Assembly (NCBI GenBank): GCA_903897715.1
Contig: CAIUCS010000017.1
Span: 1-39,626 of the forward strand
Direction: 5' to 3'
Source of the DNA: an uncultured Synechococcales cyanobacterium
GTDB taxonomy: Bacteria > Cyanobacteriota > Cyanobacteriia > CAIUCS01
Length of the DNA: 39,626 nucleotides
The position numbers and the translations under genes are program-made. The notes below the pieces were generated by a model. That model did not search any database, had not been told where the DNA came from, and saw only the letters and a program-made list of their open reading frames with translations. Of this stretch, positions 36,396 to 39,626 are shown piece by piece (positions within the stretch are counted from its first letter, which is position 1; each line of letters begins with the position of its first letter).

Positions 36396-36462
36396 AACGT
36401 TCCCCTTCCAGAGGGAGGAACCAGCAGGCTTAGCCCTTTCAACCAGGGGGAGGGGAACCGTT
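36396..36462. repeat. Inverted repeat upstream of argD
   Basis: GTTCCCCT (36399-36406) pairs with AGGGGAAC (36451-36458). The stem is extended by AACG/CGTT past a one-base bulge, with a 44-nt partly structured interior. It lies 70-135 nt upstream of the argD start and 150 nt upstream of the divergent glycosyltransferase gene. It may be a leader structure or a decayed repeat. Confidence 0.35.
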
Positions 36463-36609
36463 AGTATGGATCAGTATATGATCATTATCAATTATTTGGT
36501 AATATCCTGGGGTTCAAATTAAATTATGTGAATGGTGGATACCATCCTAATCAAGGTGCAAACCCCATTGGGGTTGAGCAACAACTAACCCTATCTAGAA
36601 CTAATTTTT

Positions 36610-37707
36610 ATGCCATTGACTCGACCTACCCTTTATCTTGCCATTACAAATCATGGATTTGGTCATGCCACCAGGGCAGCGTCCATTGGGGCAGCAATTC
36701 AAAGATTAAATCCAGATATACTGCTTATTTTGGTCACAACCGCTCCCCGATGGTTGTTGGATGCCTATATCCCTGGAGACTTTATCCATCGTCCGCGGAT
36801 GCTGGATGTAGGAGTAATTCAAACGGATAGTTTAAAGATGGATAAACGGGCAACCCTTGAAAAATTACAGCATTTGCAGCAACGGGCAAAGACTATTATT
36901 GCTGGGGAGGTGAGCTTTATTGAACAAAATCGGGTAGGTTTGGTTCTGGGCGATATTCCTCCCCTGGCAGCACCAATCGCTCGGGCTGCTGGAATTCCAG
37001 GGTGGATGAGTAGTAATTTTGGTTGGGACTTTATTTACCGGTCTTGGGGAGAAGACTTTCATCCCATTGCAGATTGGATGGCGGAATGTTTTAATCAATG
37101 CCATCGCTTGTTCCGTCTACCATTTCATGAACCCATGTCAGCCTTTCCTGTCATGGAAGAGGTGGGTTTAACGGGGGGAACCCCACGCCATAGCCCTGAG
37201 CAATTACATCAACTCTTTGCTGGTTGGGGGTATCACCGGTGTGTACCCAAGGAGAAAACTGTTTTAATCACGTTTGGTGGTCTTAGCTTACAGCAAATTC
37301 CCTATACTAATTTGTTAGCTTTTCCAGACTGGCAATTTATCAGCTTTGATACCAACGCCCCAGATTTACCTAATTTAATTAAGTTATCTGGACACGCCAT
37401 TCGTCCAGTGGATGTGATGCCTATATGCGGTAGACTCATTTCCAAGCCTGGGTATGGTACCTTTGCCGAAGCTTGCCGGAATAAACTGCCCGTAGTAACA
37501 CTAACCCGTGAAGACTTTGCCGAATCTCAATTTTTATTAGAAGGAATACAACAATATGGATTCCATCAAATCCTATCCCCCGCCGATTTCTTCAATTCCC
37601 ATTGGGACTTTTTGCGTCAACCCTTATCCCATCCCCAATCAACAACCCAACTCCCCGACCATGGTGAACTTACAATTGCGGAGGCAGTAGTTAACTTTTT
37701 TGCCTAA
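36610..37707 (+). CDS. GT-B-fold glycosyltransferase-like protein
   Basis: A 365-aa protein of the MurG/UDP-glycosyltransferase-like superfamily. The N-terminal domain has LAITNHGFGHATRAASIGAA, a motif shared with UGT-like domains such as the N-terminal part of arabinokinase-type proteins, and LVTTAPRWLLDAYIPGD. The C-terminal domain has KTVLITFGGLSLQQIPY, then GRLISKPGYGTFAEACRNKL, which is the nucleotide-sugar binding element (SKPGxGT...E), and PVVTLTREDFAESQFL. It is soluble and probably cytoplasmic; the donor and acceptor are unknown. Its stop is one base from that of the convergent phosphoesterase gene. A different frame starting upstream is spurious. Confidence 0.8.
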   Translation: MPLTRPTLYLAITNHGFGHATRAASIGAAIQRLNPDILLILVTTAPRWLLDAYIPGDFIHRPRMLDVGVIQTDSLKMDKRATLEKLQHLQQRAKTIIAGEVSFIEQNRVGLVLGDIPPLAAPIARAAGIPGWMSSNFGWDFIYRSWGEDFHPIADWMAECFNQCHRLFRLPFHEPMSAFPVMEEVGLTGGTPRHSPEQLHQLFAGWGYHRCVPKEKTVLITFGGLSLQQIPYTNLLAFPDWQFISFDTNAPDLPNLIKLSGHAIRPVDVMPICGRLISKPGYGTFAEACRNKLPVVTLTREDFAESQFLLEGIQQYGFHQILSPADFFNSHWDFLRQPLSHPQSTTQLPDHGELTIAEAVVNFFA

Positions 37708-37708
37708 T

Positions 37709-38812
37709 TTAACGGAGGGTGAGGGTGGTTTGATTATCAATGAATGCTTCATTACCGTGGGCATCTACCGCACCAAAGCTTTCAAAATAAACTTGAGCAA
37801 CTTTGGGAAAATGAGGAAACGAAAATTGGCTATCCCCTTGGGCAATCTCTGCCCAGAAGTTTCGTAAGTCAGGGGCAAGGGCTTCAGCTTCCGGAATGGA
37901 TAAATGGAGAGGTGCATCGGTTAATAAACGCATGATAAAGGGATGAGAGCGATCGCCCATCCAGTTTCGGGAAAATGTTTGAAGTTCAGGACAATTTGGC
38001 AGAGACATAACCCGTTTGGAATTAATTTGTAATAATTGCCTACCCAGGGAATCCCGTTGAAATTTTATAATCCGGTAAGGATGGGGATAGGTGACCAGGG
38101 ATCCGGTGGTAATATCAAAAATTCCATCACAGGATGCCACATCCTGAACATGTAAATGCCCGGTAAAAACCAGTTGTACCCCATAAGACCGTAAAATATC
38201 CAGTAATTCCCTAGCATTTTCCAGCATATAACGCCGTCCAAGGGGATGATTGGTTTGCCCTGGCAAATGCTCACAAACATTATGATGGATCATGACCAGT
38301 ACCAGTTCTTGTTCGACAGAAGACAAAACTTCCTGTAGCCACAGTAACTGGTCTGTGGTTAGTCGTCCCAACTGTTGCCCAGATTGATCAAAGTGATTGG
38401 AGTTGAGAGCTATCAGTTTTACCCCAGGTAGTATTTCATGGCTATAATCCATTTGCTTGGGGTTGGAATAACCTAACGTTTCATAATAGTATGGAAAATC
38501 AGCAAACCCAATATGAGTACCATGGCGATGTGGGTAGGGAACATCATGATTTCCTGGAATCACATAGACCGGATAGGGAAGTTGGGCTAAGCGATTGGAT
38601 AACCATTGATGATTTTCTGTTTCCCCATGTTGGGTTAAATCCCCAGGAAGTAGTAAAAAGTCTATCTTTTCATGACTCAGTTGATGGAGGACAACCTCTA
38701 ACGCCGGGATACTATGTTCAACAAGATGAAAGCGAAGGGGATTATCCCATATAGTATTGGGTAAGGCAATATGGGGATCACTAATAACGGCAAACCGGAA
38801 GTCTAAGTTCAT
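37709..38812 (-). CDS. Calcineurin-like metallophosphoesterase
   Basis: A 367-aa protein with all five metal-binding blocks of the calcineurin-like fold in order: FAVISDPHIAL, LLLPGDLTQHGETEN, VYVIPGNHDVPYP, LVMIHHNVCEHLPG and LVFTGHLHVQD. This resembles the CpdA/3',5'-cAMP phosphodiesterase-like class (D-x-H, GD, GNHD, H, GHxH). After about residue 250 a C-terminal extension of roughly 115 residues, seen in cyanobacterial homologues, has no recognised motif. No signal peptide, so it is cytoplasmic. Cyclic nucleotide, nucleotide or phospholipid substrates are all possible. Confidence 0.88.
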   Translation of the reverse strand: MNLDFRFAVISDPHIALPNTIWDNPLRFHLVEHSIPALEVVLHQLSHEKIDFLLLPGDLTQHGETENHQWLSNRLAQLPYPVYVIPGNHDVPYPHRHGTHIGFADFPYYYETLGYSNPKQMDYSHEILPGVKLIALNSNHFDQSGQQLGRLTTDQLLWLQEVLSSVEQELVLVMIHHNVCEHLPGQTNHPLGRRYMLENARELLDILRSYGVQLVFTGHLHVQDVASCDGIFDITTGSLVTYPHPYRIIKFQRDSLGRQLLQINSKRVMSLPNCPELQTFSRNWMGDRSHPFIMRLLTDAPLHLSIPEAEALAPDLRNFWAEIAQGDSQFSFPHFPKVAQVYFESFGAVDAHGNEAFIDNQTTLTLR

Positions 38813-39091
38813 GAACGGATTGGATAAAGGAACTAAAGCTATCTTGCGCCATTTCAGACATCTATACCTGTAGAGAGAGCCTAGACATTAGAATGACCCA
38901 TGGCAGAACAATTGAACAGACCTGGAACCGAACTGGTAGGATAGCCCTCCATCCTGTTTACATCAAACATCATGGAGTCACCATCATCAACAATAATTTA
39001 GTCGTTATCTTTCTTGTTTTTAATTAGCTTAGGTTTTATGACCCTAGAGTAACTAATTATTCGTCCTATTCATTTTATCAGAGGAATGGGT
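38813..39091. other. Intergenic region upstream of the metallophosphoesterase
   Basis: AT-rich, no credible ORF. The right half may belong to the decayed IS200-type element whose transposase stub follows, but no end structure is clear. Confidence 0.35.
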
Positions 39092-39217
39092 CTAAAACCC
39101 CGCCTTCTTCTGGGACCGCTTCTCTTGCACCTTGATGTACTGCTTCAAGACTTCAATCGGCGCACCTTCAACAGAGCGAACAAAGCAGCTAGGACTAGAG
39201 CATCTTTCCCGTAGGGT
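39092..39217 (-). pseudogene. C-terminal stub of an IS200/IS605 TnpA (Y1 transposase)
   Basis: About 41 codons, bounded upstream by an in-frame TAA, read CSPSCFVRSVEGAPIEVLKQ then YIKVQEKRSQKKAGF. This matches the TnpA tail W-S-x-S-Y-F-V-x-S-x-G-G-A-x-x-E-V-(I/V)-K-x-Y-(I/V)-x-x-Q that follows the catalytic-Tyr region. TRP and TYR of the SPSYFV motif are replaced by Cys, and the HUH half is missing. Inactive remnant. Confidence 0.65.
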
Positions 39218-39478
39218 TTAGGGCATCCAGTTTGACCATATCAACTTCTCAGTCTGCTAACGTTTGTTAAATCGGGATTTTCAATCACGGGTGAATCTGT
39301 TTATGTAGCTAAGATTGGAAACTGAAAGCCTGTATAGTCAAGAGAACTACCATGAATCATTGCTCAGAAAGAAAACCCCAACCCTAACATAAGAAAGGAT
39401 TGAGGAATTAATCACCAGGTCAGGATTTAAATAACTGGAGTTGACTTTATACCATTCATCACCAAAAAGAAGAGGGTA
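39218..39478. other. Intergenic region between the TnpA stub and the sulfurtransferase gene
   Basis: No ORF or clear hairpin. It may include eroded upstream TnpA sequence. Confidence 0.35.
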
Positions 39479-39626
39479 TCAAATTTTTTCTGGACCCGTT
39501 TCCACAGGTAACTTCGTTGTACTGTATTCAGTCCAAGAACCCTCATAAATCCGAACCTTAGGATACCCTAACAGGTGCTTCAAGACTACATATTGTAGAG
39601 TTGCTTCCCTACCAGTACTACAAGTA
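39479..39626 (-). CDS. C-terminal part of a rhodanese-type (thiosulfate/3-mercaptopyruvate) sulfurtransferase, cut by window end
   Basis: The last 48 residues of a protein running off the right edge. CSTGREATLQYVVLKHLLGY followed by PKVRIYEGSWTEYSTTKLPV matches the second rhodanese domain of tandem-domain sulfurtransferases. The Cys of CSTGRE is the persulfide-carrying active-site residue in its loop, and GSWTEY is the usual downstream block. It transfers sulfane sulfur to cyanide or thiol acceptors. The N-terminal domain and the start are outside the window, so the exact class cannot be set. The gene ends ETGPEKI. Confidence 0.85.
   Translation of the reverse strand, partial: TCSTGREATLQYVVLKHLLGYPKVRIYEGSWTEYSTTKLPVETGPEKI

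Noticed and set aside
36528-36830. Plus-strand 100-codon frame overlapping the GT-B gene
   Set aside because: A shifted frame of the glycosyltransferase gene; the HGFGHATR motif lies in the other frame.

Overview
The window is chromosomal DNA of a phycobilisome-bearing cyanobacterium. The evidence is a form IB RuBisCO operon in the order rbcL-rbcX-rbcS, phosphoribulokinase with both redox cysteine pairs, a ferredoxin-NADP reductase with an N-terminal CpcD-like linker domain, a ferrochelatase with a C-terminal chlorophyll-binding-like helix, the photosystem II subunit Psb30, and about 17 copies of the HIP1 palindrome GCGATCGC. I cannot name the genus from sequence alone.

Layout. Positions 1-400 hold the tail of an unidentified ORF and psb30 (minus). 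Positions 820-4860 hold dnaA (plus), then holB, a DUF1830 gene and a 128-aa orphan (all minus). An ORF-less HEARO/omega-RNA-like element (plus strand) sits between holB and DUF1830. Positions 5120-7490 are the rbcLXS operon (minus) with a strong terminator, followed by a 0.7 kb upstream region. Positions 8170-10590 are hemH-lpxB (minus). Positions 10735-14150 are an accessory patch: an IS200/IS605-like right end, a cyanobacterial tyrosine recombinase, a GAF-histidine kinase and a truncated tnpB. Positions 14220-17160 hold the divergent pair prk and petH. Positions 17230-24780 hold recJ, rpmI-rplT, the NAD(P)HX repair gene nnr, ftsW and a PMT-like mannosyltransferase. Positions 24800-29460 hold a DAACS symporter and an asnB-glycosyltransferase pair (minus). 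Positions 29470-30160 are an insertion-sequence graveyard with an IS256 fossil. The rest carries ppa, an AI-2E/PerM-type membrane protein, the SRP RNA gene ffs, a coiled-coil orphan, a LOG-family protein, a 74-aa orphan, aroE, argD, a GT-B glycosyltransferase, a metallophosphoesterase, an IS200 TnpA stub, and the C-terminus of a rhodanese-type sulfurtransferase cut by the window edge.

How the genes fit together. Most of the window is core metabolism: carbon fixation (rbcLXS, prk), photosynthetic electron flow (petH, psb30), tetrapyrrole synthesis (hemH), envelope and division (lpxB, ftsW, glycosyltransferases), replication and repair (dnaA, holB, recJ), translation and secretion (rplT, rpmI, ffs), and shikimate/arginine synthesis (aroE, argD). 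The novelty is in the gaps. Relics of RNA-guided transposon systems recur: an IscB-type omega-RNA without a nuclease ORF, a TnpB right end without TnpB, a truncated TnpB with a broken zinc finger, and a TnpA stub. One intact protein also stands out, a DAACS transporter whose normally invariant cation-site residues are replaced.

Several starts were moved from the longest ORF to a start backed by a ribosome binding site or by family alignment: DUF1830, lpxB, the recombinase, petH, recJ, ftsW, the symporter, ppa, the coiled-coil gene, the 74-aa gene, aroE and argD. I saw no intact insertion sequence, CRISPR array, tRNA or rRNA.
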